In this document: piece after piece, positions 41,521-55,205 of the stretch
Position numbering within the stretch: the first letter of the stretch is position 1
How the letters are laid out: each line of letters starts with the position of its first letter
Assembly: GCA_963785815.1 (NCBI GenBank)
Contig: CAWAWN010000001.1
Coordinates: 744,001-808,000, forward strand
Origin: UBA4742 sp963785815
GTDB lineage: Bacteria; Actinomycetota; Acidimicrobiia; Acidimicrobiales; Acidimicrobilacustridaceae
Direction: 5' to 3'
DNA length: 64,000 nt
Position numbers and translations under genes: made by a program
Notes under the pieces: model-generated
What the model saw: only the letters and a program-made list of their open reading frames with translations
The model's database searches: none
Told to the model about the DNA's origin: nothing

Positions 41521-42733
41521 TCAGGGGTCGGGGTCGGGGGTCGTCCACTCCTCGGGTTCATCGGGGGGCTCGGATCCCCGCCGGAACCACCGGTGGCGCC
41601 GGACCGGCTCGGCGGTCATGCGCGACTCGACCACCTCGTGGCGGCTGAAGTAGGTGGATCCGACCGCCTGCACCACGGCGGCCACCGGCAGGGCGATGAG
41701 AGCGCCGATGGCGCCGAACAGGCCGGCGCCGGCCAGCACCGACCCGAAGGCCACGGCCGGGTGCAGCGACATCGTCCGGGCGGTGATGCGCGGCGCCATG
41801 AAGTAGTTCTCGACCTGCTGGAACACGACCGCGAACACGACCACCCAGATGGCCTTGACCGGGTCGACGGCCAAGGCGATCAGGGCAGGGAAGCCGTTGG
41901 CGATGTAGGTGCCGACCACGGGCACGAACTGGGAGACCACGCCCACGAACAGGGCCAGGGCCAGCGGGTAGGGCACGCCGATGAGCACGAAGGCGATGTA
42001 GTGGAAGACGGCCTGGATGATGCCGAGCAGCAGCCGGGAGTACAGGTAGCCGCCGGTCTTCTGTATGGCCACCTCCCAGTTGGCCAGCACCTCGCGCTCG
42101 GCGGTCGGGACGCAGGAACGAGCAGATGAGGCGGCGGAAGCGGGGGCCGTCGGCCACCAGGTAGAAGGTGAACAGCAGGATGGTGAAGAAGCGGAAGACG
42201 ACGTCGAGGGCACTCAGGCTGAAGCCCAGGGCGTTGCCGGCCAGGTGGGTGGCGAACCCGCGGATCGGACCGTTGGGATCGGTGAACTCCTTGGAGATCT
42301 GCTTGTTGGTCAGGTGCGTGCCGAAGTTGCGGTTGATCCAGCGCTCGAGGTTCTGGCTCTTGGCCGGCGCCTGATCGATGAACTGGGTGATCTGGTCGAC
42401 GATGAGCTTGCCGATCAGGCCGAAGAAGATGGCCAGGGTGCCCAGCAGCACGACGAGCACGAGCGCGGTGGCGGGGCCCCGGCGCCACCCCCGCCGGGCC
42501 AGCGAGTCGACCGCCGGCTCCAGGGCGAAGGACAGGAACAGGGCCACCACGAAGGTGAGCAGCAGATCGTGGAGCCGGGTGAGCAACCAGCTGCCGGCCA
42601 GCAGGGCGACCACGGCCAGGAACACCAACACGATGACCCGTGGGATCCAAGGCGGCATCGGCTCGCGCACCGCCGGGACCGGCGATCCCGAGCCCGAAGG
42701 CGTGCTGGCCGTGGCGCCGGGCCCTTCGTCCAT
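41521..42733 (-). CDS. AI-2E family transporter/permease, apparent one-base frameshift
   Basis: A membrane protein of the PerM/AI-2E family with helices on both sides of a long soluble loop (residues ~85-190, including QITQFIDQAPAKSQNLERW). The N-terminal 210 codons end in frame at FLRPDR; the second half (EREVLANWEVAIQKTGGYLYSR to the end) continues in the next frame. The 1213-nt span is 3n+1, so one extra base near 42100-42104 (GCGGTCGGG on the plus strand) explains it. Both halves match the family well, which argues for a sequencing error or very recent mutation. Members export peptides, quorum signals or act as Na+/H+ exchangers; the substrate is not assigned. Confidence 0.8.
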
Positions 42734-42777
42734 GCCGCACCGTGGCACGCCGGCGGGCCGCGCCGGTGGATGGCCGG

Positions 42778-43644
42778 CTATTCGTACGGGCGGTCCTCCC
42801 ACCAGGGGTACCACGAGGGCAGATCCTGGCTGGGCTTCATGGTCCACGCCGGGGGTCGCTTCTCGAGGAAGGCGGTCACTCCCTCGCGGGCGTCGGGGCT
42901 GCGTCCCAGGTCGAAGATGGCCCGGGAGTCGACCTTGTGCGCCTCCATCGGGTGGTCGGCCCCCAGCATGCGCCACAGCAGCTGGCGCGTCACCGCGGCC
43001 GACACCGGCGCGGCGTTGGTCGCGATCTCCTGAGCCAGAGCCTGCGCGACCCCCAGCACCTCGTCGGCGGGATGGATGCTGCGCACCAGCCCGCCGGCCA
43101 ACGCCTCGGGGGCGCGGAACAGCCGGGCCGTGAGACACCACTCCAGGGCCTGGCTGATGCCCACCACGCGGGGCAGGAACCAGCTGGAGGCGGCCTCGGC
43201 GGTGATGCCCCGCCCGGCGAAGACGAACCCGACCTTGGCGCTGTCGGCCAGGATGCGGACGTCCATGGGCAAGGTCATGGTCACCCCGATGCCGACCGCT
43301 GAGCCGTTCATGGCCGCGATCACCGGCTTGGTGCACTCGAAGATGCGCAGCGTGACCCGTCCTCCGGTGTCCCGGGGAACGGTGTCGCGCTTGGGCCGTG
43401 CGCTCGCGGCGGCATCGGCGTTGAACGTGTCGGCCCCGCCGCCGAGGTCGGCTCCGGCGCAGAAGGCGCGCCCACGGCCGGTGACGATGACCGCCCGGAC
43501 GTCGTCGTCCGCGTCCACCCGGTCGAAGGCGTCGATCAGCTCGCGCATCATGGGGACGGTGAAGGCGTTGAGCCGATCGGGCCGATCCAGGGTGATGGTG
43601 GCCACCCGGTCCTCGACCTCGTAGGCGATCTGCGTGTAGTCCAT
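42778..43644 (-). CDS. Enoyl-CoA hydratase/isomerase (crotonase) family protein
   Basis: A 288-residue crotonase-fold enzyme. The oxyanion hole is formed by GRAFCAGADL and the second loop MNGSAVGIGVTM; an acid follows in AGRGITAEAASSW. The glutamate pair of true enoyl-CoA hydratases is only partly kept, so isomerase or hydrolase activity is possible. The protein ends in a Trp/Pro-rich tail (WTMKPSQDLPSWYPWWED) common to one actinobacterial subgroup. TAGCGT ends 8 nt before the ATG (43653-43658). Confidence 0.85.
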   Translation of the reverse strand: MDYTQIAYEVEDRVATITLDRPDRLNAFTVPMMRELIDAFDRVDADDDVRAVIVTGRGRAFCAGADLGGGADTFNADAAASARPKRDTVPRDTGGRVTLRIFECTKPVIAAMNGSAVGIGVTMTLPMDVRILADSAKVGFVFAGRGITAEAASSWFLPRVVGISQALEWCLTARLFRAPEALAGGLVRSIHPADEVLGVAQALAQEIATNAAPVSAAVTRQLLWRMLGADHPMEAHKVDSRAIFDLGRSPDAREGVTAFLEKRPPAWTMKPSQDLPSWYPWWEDRPYE

Positions 43645-43687
43645 GTTGCCCGACGCTAGAGCACCCCAGGCTCCGCGCCCCCCAACG

Positions 43688-43730
43688 GGCGGCAACCACA
43701 TACCCCCGACACAAGCCAGTGCCGCCGCTC
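43688..43730. repeat. 43-bp direct repeat, copy A (REP-like imperfect palindrome)
   Basis: GGCGGCAACCAC at one end and CAAGCCAGTGCCGCCGCTC at the other, with 36 of 43 bases identical to copy B at 44697-44739. The outer GGCGGCA and TGCCGCC are inverted repeats of each other, so it can fold. It overlaps the 3' end of the AbiEi-DUF559 gene. Confidence 0.75.
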
Positions 43731-44637
43731 AGGCCGCGGCGCGGGCGGCGGCGCGGATCTCGGCCTCGACCCGGTCGGGGTCAGTCCGGATGTCCTCGTG
43801 TGTGAACCGCATCGTGCGATGGCCGTGCTGAGCTGCCCTACGATCACGGGCTCGATCCCGTTCGAAGTCGGCCACCCGCGTGTGCCACCGGCGGCCGTCG
43901 GCTTCGATGATGACCGGCACGTCGACCAGCAGGGCGTCGACCACCTGGTCCGGGTTCCACGGGACCCGGGCCTGGCGCACATACCTCGGCATCCCGGGAC
44001 GATCGAGGATTCGGTAGAGCCGGGCCTCGAGGACCGAGGCCGGCGCCGTCCAGCCGGTTCCGCTCCGTTCAGCGACCAGCTGGCGCATCAACCGCATGCC
44101 AGCCAGGCGCGGCGAGCGCTCGTCGTATCGAGTCTGGAGCTCACCGATGCTCAATCGGTCAGAGGCCAGGACGTCATCCATGGCTCGGGCCACACGCCCC
44201 GTTCGACCGGTCCGGGCGATCTCGAAGAAGGTGTCGCAGAGGGTGAGGGTCGGGATGCCGTCGACCACGGTGCCCATGAGCCCGGTGCGCTCACGCACGA
44301 CGGCCAGAGTCGACCGATGGTTGCTGTGCCTGGGCACGGCGATCTCGAGACGACCCTCCGGGTACCCGGTCAACTCGTGCAGCGCGGCCGAGCTCACCCC
44401 GCCCGCCAGTGCCCGGACCTCCCCGAGCGTGGCCGCCATGAGCAGTTGCCGCCAGGTCCGGCGATGGCTCGCCAGGGCGTACACGGCTGGGGCGACCCGG
44501 AGCCACGCGCCGGCTTCGATCCGCCGGTGGACCAGATCGTCGGTCGCCCCGGACCGCCTGACCTGCGCGTGCGAGAACACACCGTGTTGGCCGCGGGCCA
44601 GCTGATCCATCGAACGGTCCATCGAGTGGTCTCTCAC
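43729..44637 (-). CDS. AbiEi-type winged-helix plus DUF559 (PD-(D/E)XK-like) protein
   Basis: A 302-residue two-part protein common and expanded in actinobacteria. The first 60 residues form an AbiEi-antitoxin-like winged helix (GVFSHAQVRRSGATDDLVHRRIEAG, WLRVAPAVYALA). The last 100 residues resemble DUF559, a very-short-patch-repair/restriction-like nuclease fold with an acid pair (VPVIIEADGRRWH) and a basic helix (RARDRRAAQHGHRTMRF). No cognate AbiEii toxin gene is adjacent. GTG start with GGAG 4 nt upstream. It is enclosed by two direct repeats about 1 kb apart, the only such arrangement in the window, hinting at mobility. Confidence 0.8.
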   Translation of the reverse strand: MRDHSMDRSMDQLARGQHGVFSHAQVRRSGATDDLVHRRIEAGAWLRVAPAVYALASHRRTWRQLLMAATLGEVRALAGGVSSAALHELTGYPEGRLEIAVPRHSNHRSTLAVVRERTGLMGTVVDGIPTLTLCDTFFEIARTGRTGRVARAMDDVLASDRLSIGELQTRYDERSPRLAGMRLMRQLVAERSGTGWTAPASVLEARLYRILDRPGMPRYVRQARVPWNPDQVVDALLVDVPVIIEADGRRWHTRVADFERDRARDRRAAQHGHRTMRFTHEDIRTDPDRVEAEIRAAARAAA

Positions 44638-44656
44638 GAGGCTCCACCCTGCCCGC

Positions 44657-44671
44657 GGGGTATGACACCCC
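44657..44671. promoter_or_regulatory. Small palindrome upstream of the AbiEi-DUF559 gene
   Basis: GGGGTATGACACCCC, with GGGGT/ACCCC arms, lies 20 bp before the start. It may be an operator for self-regulation by the winged-helix domain; evidence is positional only. Confidence 0.3.
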
Positions 44672-44696
44672 TACATCGGTCCAACCCCGATCAACC

Positions 44697-44739
44697 GGCG
44701 GCAACCACGTTTGCCCAGCGCAAGCCAGTGCCGCCGCTC
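44697..44739. repeat. 43-bp direct repeat, copy B (REP-like imperfect palindrome)
   Basis: Second copy of the repeat described at 43688-43730, in the same orientation 1009 bp away. Here the inverted symmetry extends further: CCAACCC and GGGTTGG lie outside the GGCGGCA/TGCCGCC arms. It begins 21 bp downstream of the ftsX stop and could also end ftsEX transcription. Confidence 0.75.
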
Positions 44740-44760
44740 GGGTTGGGGTTGCGGAGGGAG

Positions 44761-45654
44761 TCAGACGTCGAGGAACCGGGTGACGGCCACGCCGGCACCG
44801 ATCACGCCCACCACACAGCCGGTGATGAACATGAGCGCGTAGATGGTGAGCAGCTCGCGTCCTGACAGCACGAAGCCGTTGACCAGGGGGAAGTCCTGCG
44901 GGTTGGGCAGCCAGCGCTGGAAGAAGGGCTTGAAGCTGGCCAGGGCCAGGACGGCCAACCCCGCGCCGACCACACCCTGCACCAGGCCCTCGAGCATGAA
45001 CGGCACCCGGATGAACCAGTTGGTGGCCCCCACCAGCTTCATGACCTCGATCTCGCGCCGGCGGGCGAACATGGCCATGCGGATGGTGTTCAAGATCAGC
45101 AGGATGGCTGCCCCCAACAGCACCAGGGCCACCACGATGATGCCCACCGTCAGGCGCTGCGAGAGCTCCTGCACCGCCCGGATGGTGGCCGAGGCGTAGG
45201 ACACCTCGCGCACGCCGGGCTTGCTCTGGAACAGGTTGCCCAGCGTGTTGATGGCGTCCTCGCTCTTGCTCACCGGCACCACCCGGAACGAGGGCGGCAG
45301 CTCGCTGGGGGTCACGCTCTGGATGAGCTCGGGCTGGCCCTTGAACAGGTCCTTGAACTCGATGTAGGACGCCTTCTGGTCGACGTAGGTGAAGCGCTGC
45401 ACGCCAGGGTTGTTGCGCAGGTCCTGCTCGACCGCCTTGGTCTGGGCCGGGCTGGCGTTCGGCTTCATGAACACCACGAACTCGATGCCGCCCTGCCAGC
45501 GCCGGGTGGCGTTCTGGACGCCCTGGCGCAGCATGAGCGACGCCCCCACCAGGGCGAGGGACACGACCACGGTCATGATCGAGGCCAGGGTGATGGTGAA
45601 GTTGCGGGTGAGGTTGGAGGCCGTCTCGCGGACGGCGTAGTCCAGTTTGGGCAT
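44761..45654 (-). CDS. ftsX: Cell-division protein FtsX
   Basis: Permease-like partner of FtsE; the pair transmits cytoplasmic ATP hydrolysis to peptidoglycan hydrolases at the division site. The 297-residue protein has one membrane helix at about 20-43, a large extracellular domain (about 50-175), and three more helices from about 180 to the end, the standard FtsX topology. RRREIEVMKLVGATNWFIRVPFMLEG is the cytoplasmic coupling region. It lies 12 bp behind ftsE. Confidence 0.95.
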   Translation of the reverse strand: MPKLDYAVRETASNLTRNFTITLASIMTVVVSLALVGASLMLRQGVQNATRRWQGGIEFVVFMKPNASPAQTKAVEQDLRNNPGVQRFTYVDQKASYIEFKDLFKGQPELIQSVTPSELPPSFRVVPVSKSEDAINTLGNLFQSKPGVREVSYASATIRAVQELSQRLTVGIIVVALVLLGAAILLILNTIRMAMFARRREIEVMKLVGATNWFIRVPFMLEGLVQGVVGAGLAVLALASFKPFFQRWLPNPQDFPLVNGFVLSGRELLTIYALMFITGCVVGVIGAGVAVTRFLDV

Positions 45655-45666
45655 GAGGGTGTGGTC

Positions 45667-46344
<678 letters not shown>

Positions 46345-46455
46345 GTTGCGATCACGTTACTAGCGGCCCGACCCCAGTTGGGGACACCCCCGAAGGCCTT
46401 CGAATCCCGATCTGGCCGGCCCTGCGCCCGCCTGTGACCGATGTCTCGGGGCCGG

Positions 46456-47577
46456 TCAGCCCTCGTCGCCGCCCTGGGCCGAGGCCCGCATCCAGCGCAG
46501 GTAGGCCTCCATGAACGGGTCCAGGTCACCGTCCAGCACGCCGTCCACATCCCCCGTCTCGTGCTCGGTGCGCAGGTCCTTGACCATCTGGTAGGGCTGG
46601 AGCACGTAGGAGCGGATCTGGCTGCCGAAGTCGACCGACTGCTGCACGCCCCGGATGTCGTCCAGCTCGGCCCGGCGCTCCGCCTCTTGGCGCTCGGCCA
46701 GCTTGGCCTTGAGGATCTGCATGGCGCGGTCCTTGTTCTGGTGCTGGCTGCGCTCGTTCTGGCACGAGACCACGATCCCCGTGGGGAAGTGGGTGATGCG
46801 GACCGCCGAGTCGGTGACGTTGACGTGCTGGCCGCCCGCCCCCGACGATCGGTAGACGTCAATGCGCAGGTCCTTCTTCTCGTCGATCTCGATGTCGGGC
46901 ACGTCCTCCAGGAACGGGGTCACCTTCAACGCCGCGAACGCCGTCTGGCGCTTGCCCTGGGCGTTGAACGGCGAGATGCGCACCAACCGGTGCACTCCGT
47001 GCTCGGAGCGCAGCCGACCGTAGGCATGGCGGCCGCGCACCAGGAACGTGGCCGACGAGATCCCGGCCTCGGAGCCCGGAGACACCTCGTCCAGCTCGAC
47101 GTCGAAGCCGCGCTTCTCGGCCCAGCGCAGGTCCATGCGCAACAACATGTTGGCCCAGTCCTGGGCGTCGGCCCCGCCCGAGCCTGACTGGATCTCGCAG
47201 ATGGCGTCGGCCTCGTCGTGGTCGCCGGTGAACAGCGAGCGCAGCTCCAGCTCGGCGAAGGCGCTGGCCAGCGAGGCCAACGAGTCCTCCAGCTCGGCCG
47301 CCACCGAGTCGTCGCCCTCCTCGCGGGCCAGCTCGTGGAGCGTCTCGACGTCGTCGATGCGCCCGGCCAGGTCGTCCCACAGGTCGAGGTCCTCGTTGGC
47401 CGCGGCAAGCTCGGCGTTGACCTTGCGGGCCAGGTCGGGGTCGTCCCACAGATCCGGGCGCGACGCCTCCACCTCGAGCTGGGGCCGGGTGCGCCGCAGC
47501 TCGTCGATGCGCAGATACCCCTCGGCCTCGCCGAGACGTCGTCGCAGCGCGCCCAGGTCGTCGGTCAGATCACGCAC
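46456..47577 (-). CDS. prfB: Peptide chain release factor 2
   Basis: Releases the nascent chain at UGA and UAA codons. The 373 residues include the SPF tripeptide (202-204, in RISPFNAQ) that reads the stop codon and the GGQ motif (248-250, SGAGGQHVN) that triggers hydrolysis. There is no internal stop or programmed frameshift, as is usual in actinobacteria. GTG start at 47577. Together with ftsE and ftsX this is a conserved actinobacterial order. Confidence 0.95.
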   Translation of the reverse strand: MRDLTDDLGALRRRLGEAEGYLRIDELRRTRPQLEVEASRPDLWDDPDLARKVNAELAAANEDLDLWDDLAGRIDDVETLHELAREEGDDSVAAELEDSLASLASAFAELELRSLFTGDHDEADAICEIQSGSGGADAQDWANMLLRMDLRWAEKRGFDVELDEVSPGSEAGISSATFLVRGRHAYGRLRSEHGVHRLVRISPFNAQGKRQTAFAALKVTPFLEDVPDIEIDEKKDLRIDVYRSSGAGGQHVNVTDSAVRITHFPTGIVVSCQNERSQHQNKDRAMQILKAKLAERQEAERRAELDDIRGVQQSVDFGSQIRSYVLQPYQMVKDLRTEHETGDVDGVLDGDLDPFMEAYLRWMRASAQGGDEG

Positions 47578-47610
47578 GGGGACGGGCGCTCACGCTCGAC
47601 CGAGGCGCGC

Positions 47611-50340
<2,730 letters not shown>

Positions 50341-50365
50341 GCGATGGCGCAGTGTACCGGGGCGC

Positions 50366-51121
50366 CTACCCGGCCTCGATGCGCCCTCCGCCAGGATGGC
50401 CGGGCGCGGCGTCGTCCGGTTCCTGCGACCCGGCGGCGACCAGCGCCGGGTTGGTCACCGAATAGGCCATGGCCTCGGTGCGGGCGTGGCGGTGCAGCAG
50501 GGCCAGCGCGTTGGTCACGGCGCCCCGCACCGACGACACCTCGACGCCACGGGCCCGGGCCACGTCGTCCATCGTCTGGCCCTCGGCCAGCGCGTCGAGC
50601 AGCTCGACCACGTCGGGGGCCAGCTTCGGGGGCACGAGCTCCTGCTGCACGGAGACGGCCTGGCGGGCCAGCGCGGCATGGGCATCGCGCACCGCGGCCA
50701 CGTCGCGGGGCTCGAGCCAGGGCCAGCCCCAGGCCACCTGCTCGGTGATGGCCACCGCCACCGCCGGTGCCTCCTCGCGTCGCACCACGGCCAGGGCGCC
50801 GACCCGCAGGGCCCGGCTGCGGGCGTCCGTGTCGTCGGGGCCGCACATCACCACGAACCGGGCGGTGGGCACCAGCTCACCGACCGACGCGATGAGGCCC
50901 ACCCCGGCCATGCCCGTCAGGCCCAAGCCCAGCCACACCACGTCGGGGGTGGAGTCGAGCGCCTCGGCCAGGGCCGTCTCGCCCCCGTCAGCCTCGGCCA
51001 CCACCTCGATGTGCGGGCTGGACTCCAGCGCCACGGTCAGCTGGCGGCGCCCGATGGCACCGGCGTCGCACACCAGCACGCTGATGCTGGCGTCGCTCCA
51101 CTTGTCCGGATCGGCGTACAC
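50366..51121 (-). CDS. Degenerate response-regulator-like protein (pseudo-receiver plus LuxR-like C-terminus)
   Basis: A 251-residue protein. The first 120 residues follow a receiver domain (ASISVLVCDAGAIGRRQLTVALESS; PDVVWLGLGLTGMAGVGL; ARFVVMCGPDD) but the phosphoacceptor Asp of the PDVVLLDL motif is replaced by Gly and the following Pro is missing, so it should not be phosphorylated in the normal way. The C-terminal part (LAPDVVELLDALAEGQTMDDVARARGVEVSSVRGAVTNAL) looks like a LuxR-type helix-turn-helix. It sits between hpf and secA and may be co-transcribed with them. Possible role: phosphorylation-independent regulator of stress or secretion genes (inference). Confidence 0.75.
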   Translation of the reverse strand: MYADPDKWSDASISVLVCDAGAIGRRQLTVALESSPHIEVVAEADGGETALAEALDSTPDVVWLGLGLTGMAGVGLIASVGELVPTARFVVMCGPDDTDARSRALRVGALAVVRREEAPAVAVAITEQVAWGWPWLEPRDVAAVRDAHAALARQAVSVQQELVPPKLAPDVVELLDALAEGQTMDDVARARGVEVSSVRGAVTNALALLHRHARTEAMAYSVTNPALVAAGSQEPDDAAPGHPGGGRIEAG

Positions 51122-51122
51122 G

Positions 51123-51437
51123 TCAGGCCCGATGACCGCGGGGCGAGACCTTGCTCTTGAGCTTCACCAGTTGGGGTTCGAGCTTCTCGACCGCCAGGTC
51201 GAGGGCCCCGAAGCTGTCGGCCGCGGCCACCTTGCACTGCACCTGGTGGCCGTGGCCCTCCATCAGGACCTCGCAGATCTCCCGATCGGCGATGCGGGGG
51301 TTGCGCTCCTCGGCGAAGTGCACCCGGGCGATCTCCATGCCGTCGACGAAGCGGGCCAGCCTCCCGATCTTGCGCTGGGTGGCCGCCACCAGGGCTGGCG
51401 ATGGCTCGGCACCCCTGCTGCTGATGGTGATCTCCAC
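51123..51437 (-). CDS. hpf: Short-form ribosome hibernation promoting factor (HPF/RaiA)
   Basis: A 104-residue protein binding the decoding region of idle ribosomes. The fold signatures VEITISSRGAEPSP, KIGRLARFVDG and FGALDLAVEKLEPQLVKLKSK match the HPF/RaiA N-terminal domain. The C-terminal dimerisation domain of long HPF is absent, which is unusual for Gram-positives, whose HPF is mostly long form. GTG 51437 is preferred over GTG 51449 because GGAG lies 6 nt before it. Its place beside secA and comF is as in Mycobacterium. Confidence 0.85.
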   Translation of the reverse strand: MEITISSRGAEPSPALVAATQRKIGRLARFVDGMEIARVHFAEERNPRIADREICEVLMEGHGHQVQCKVAAADSFGALDLAVEKLEPQLVKLKSKVSPRGHRA

Positions 51438-51489
51438 GGGCGTCTCCACGGGCCGGAACCGGTGGGGAGATCGTAGGGCCCCGGCGCCC

Positions 51490-51771
51490 TCAGCGCAGGC
51501 GGTCGCAGACCAGGCGTCCCACCATGCGCTGCGCCAGATCCTCCGCCGTGGGCTGCTCACCCGACTCGAGCCGCTGGCGGGCCTCGGCCAGCCGGTCGTC
51601 GCGGATGGCCGGCGAGCCCACGAGCTGCTCCACCAACCCGGCGGGGCAGGCGGCCGCGTCATCGGGCGCCGTGGCCGGACCGGCCACCGCGCCGGTCTCG
51701 GCGGCGGGTGCGGCCTCGGACCCGGTGAGCGCCAGCAAGGATCGCTGGACCTGCAACTCGGTCACCTGCAT
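51490..51771 (-). CDS. FlgM-like small protein
   Basis: A 93-residue protein whose C-terminal half (RDDRLAEARQRLESGEQPTAEDLAQRMVGRLVCDRL) resembles the anti-sigma-28 FlgM family: a helix with RLxEARxRLxSG, then a second helix beginning after a polar turn. The N-terminus is a short amphipathic helix followed by a low-complexity Ala-rich stretch. There are no flagellar genes in the window. It overlaps the comF stop by 10 bases. The assignment is weak and any FlgM role is inference. Confidence 0.5.
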   Translation of the reverse strand: MQVTELQVQRSLLALTGSEAAPAAETGAVAGPATAPDDAAACPAGLVEQLVGSPAIRDDRLAEARQRLESGEQPTAEDLAQRMVGRLVCDRLR

Positions 51772-52448
51772 GGGGGTGCGCTCCGATCAGCCACGGTCTT
51801 CACGCCCTCATTCTCGGCTGACCTGACTTCTGTCTTGAGCCTGTCGCGAGGGTTGTGACGACGCGGGGTGCAGGCGGCGGTGACGGCCGTCACCTCGACG
51901 GCACCGGAGCGGCGCAACGCCGCGGATGCGGCCACCAGGGTGGCCCCGGAGGTGGCCACGTCGTCGACCAGCACCACGCCGGGTGGGCTCGGCCGTCGGG
52001 CCGCGAAGTGCGGACCGGAGCGCCGCTCGTCGAGCGAGCGGCCGGTCTGGGGACCGCCTGACCGGCGACGCAGCAGCGCCCGACAGGGCAGGCCGAGGGC
52101 GCCCGCCAGGCCGCCGGCCAGCAGCCGGGACTGGTCATAGCCACGATGGCCCTGGCGGCCTCGACTGGTCGGCGCCCACGTCACCACCTCGATGCCGGTC
52201 GGGTCGACCAGGGCCGCCATGGCGGACCCCAGCACGCGCCCGAGCTCGCGGCCGTTGCGGTACTTGAGGGCCACCACCAGGTCGCGTCCGCGCCCCTCGA
52301 AGCGGAACAGGCCACGGCACACGTCGGGGCCGCCGGCGCCTGACGCGACGGACCAACCCGGCTCCGGCGCTCGCAACGCGTCGAGGCAGGCGTCGCACAC
52401 CGCCGGACCGGGCGCCCCGCAGGCGTGGCACCGCCGCTCGAACCACAT
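51762..52448 (-). CDS. ComF family phosphoribosyltransferase-like protein
   Basis: A 228-residue protein with an N-terminal zinc finger (CHACGAPGPAVCDAC) and a type I phosphoribosyltransferase domain ending in the PRPP-loop VVLVDDVATSGATL. In naturally competent bacteria ComF is needed for DNA uptake; in many actinobacteria it is present without known competence. The C-terminal 30 residues after the PRPP domain are an unusual basic extension. TAGCGT ends 7 nt before the ATG (52456-52461), so it probably heads the comF - FlgM-like - hpf unit. Confidence 0.85.
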   Translation of the reverse strand: MWFERRCHACGAPGPAVCDACLDALRAPEPGWSVASGAGGPDVCRGLFRFEGRGRDLVVALKYRNGRELGRVLGSAMAALVDPTGIEVVTWAPTSRGRQGHRGYDQSRLLAGGLAGALGLPCRALLRRRSGGPQTGRSLDERRSGPHFAARRPSPPGVVLVDDVATSGATLVAASAALRRSGAVEVTAVTAACTPRRHNPRDRLKTEVRSAENEGVKTVADRSAPPCR

Positions 52449-52591
52449 CCCCGTGACGCTACCCACGAGGTATGACGACCATCCGCTGTGCTGGCCCTCC
52501 GGTCGGCAAGCCTCCCTGCGGGCGCCTTCGGCATCCGGCTCTCGTCGGTCCAGCGGCTCCGGCCTGGCGGCCTCGCCTTCTCGATCCCGAC

Positions 52592-53563
<972 letters not shown>

Positions 53564-53570
53564 CGGGCGA

Positions 53571-55028
<1,458 letters not shown>

Positions 55029-55071
55029 GTGGGTTCTCCAGCGCGTCGAAGGAAGAAATGGTGCAGCTTCG

Positions 55072-55126
55072 GTTCGGGGCTGGGGTCCACTGACGCCATT
55101 CACATCAGCCCAACCCCGGAACTGTA
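55072..55126 (-). promoter_or_regulatory. ahcY promoter and structured 5' leader (riboswitch candidate, or terminator of the upstream operon)
   Basis: A TACAGT box (55121-55126) is followed by a long hairpin: 4 bp, a single bulged C, 9 bp (GGGGTTGGG with CCCAGCCCC, one G-U pair), an asymmetric internal loop, then CTGA/TCAG around the loop TGTGAATGGCG. It would lie at the very 5' end of an ahcY leader of about 85 nt. It does not match the known SAH riboswitch consensus as I remember it. It could instead terminate the isomerase operon ending at 55206. Confidence 0.4.
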
Positions 55127-55205
55127 CCCCGGCTCGGAAACTGGGCATCGAAATGCGCGAAGAGCCACAGCCAAAGGTGCCCAAATTCTCGGCACGAGGG
55201 GTCGC

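Noticed and set aside
43729..44637. Complete AbiE toxin-antitoxin pair
   Set aside because: Only the AbiEi-like half is found; no nucleotidyltransferase toxin (AbiEii) is adjacent.
46456..47577. Programmed frameshift in prfB
   Set aside because: The gene is open from GTG to stop with no internal UGA.
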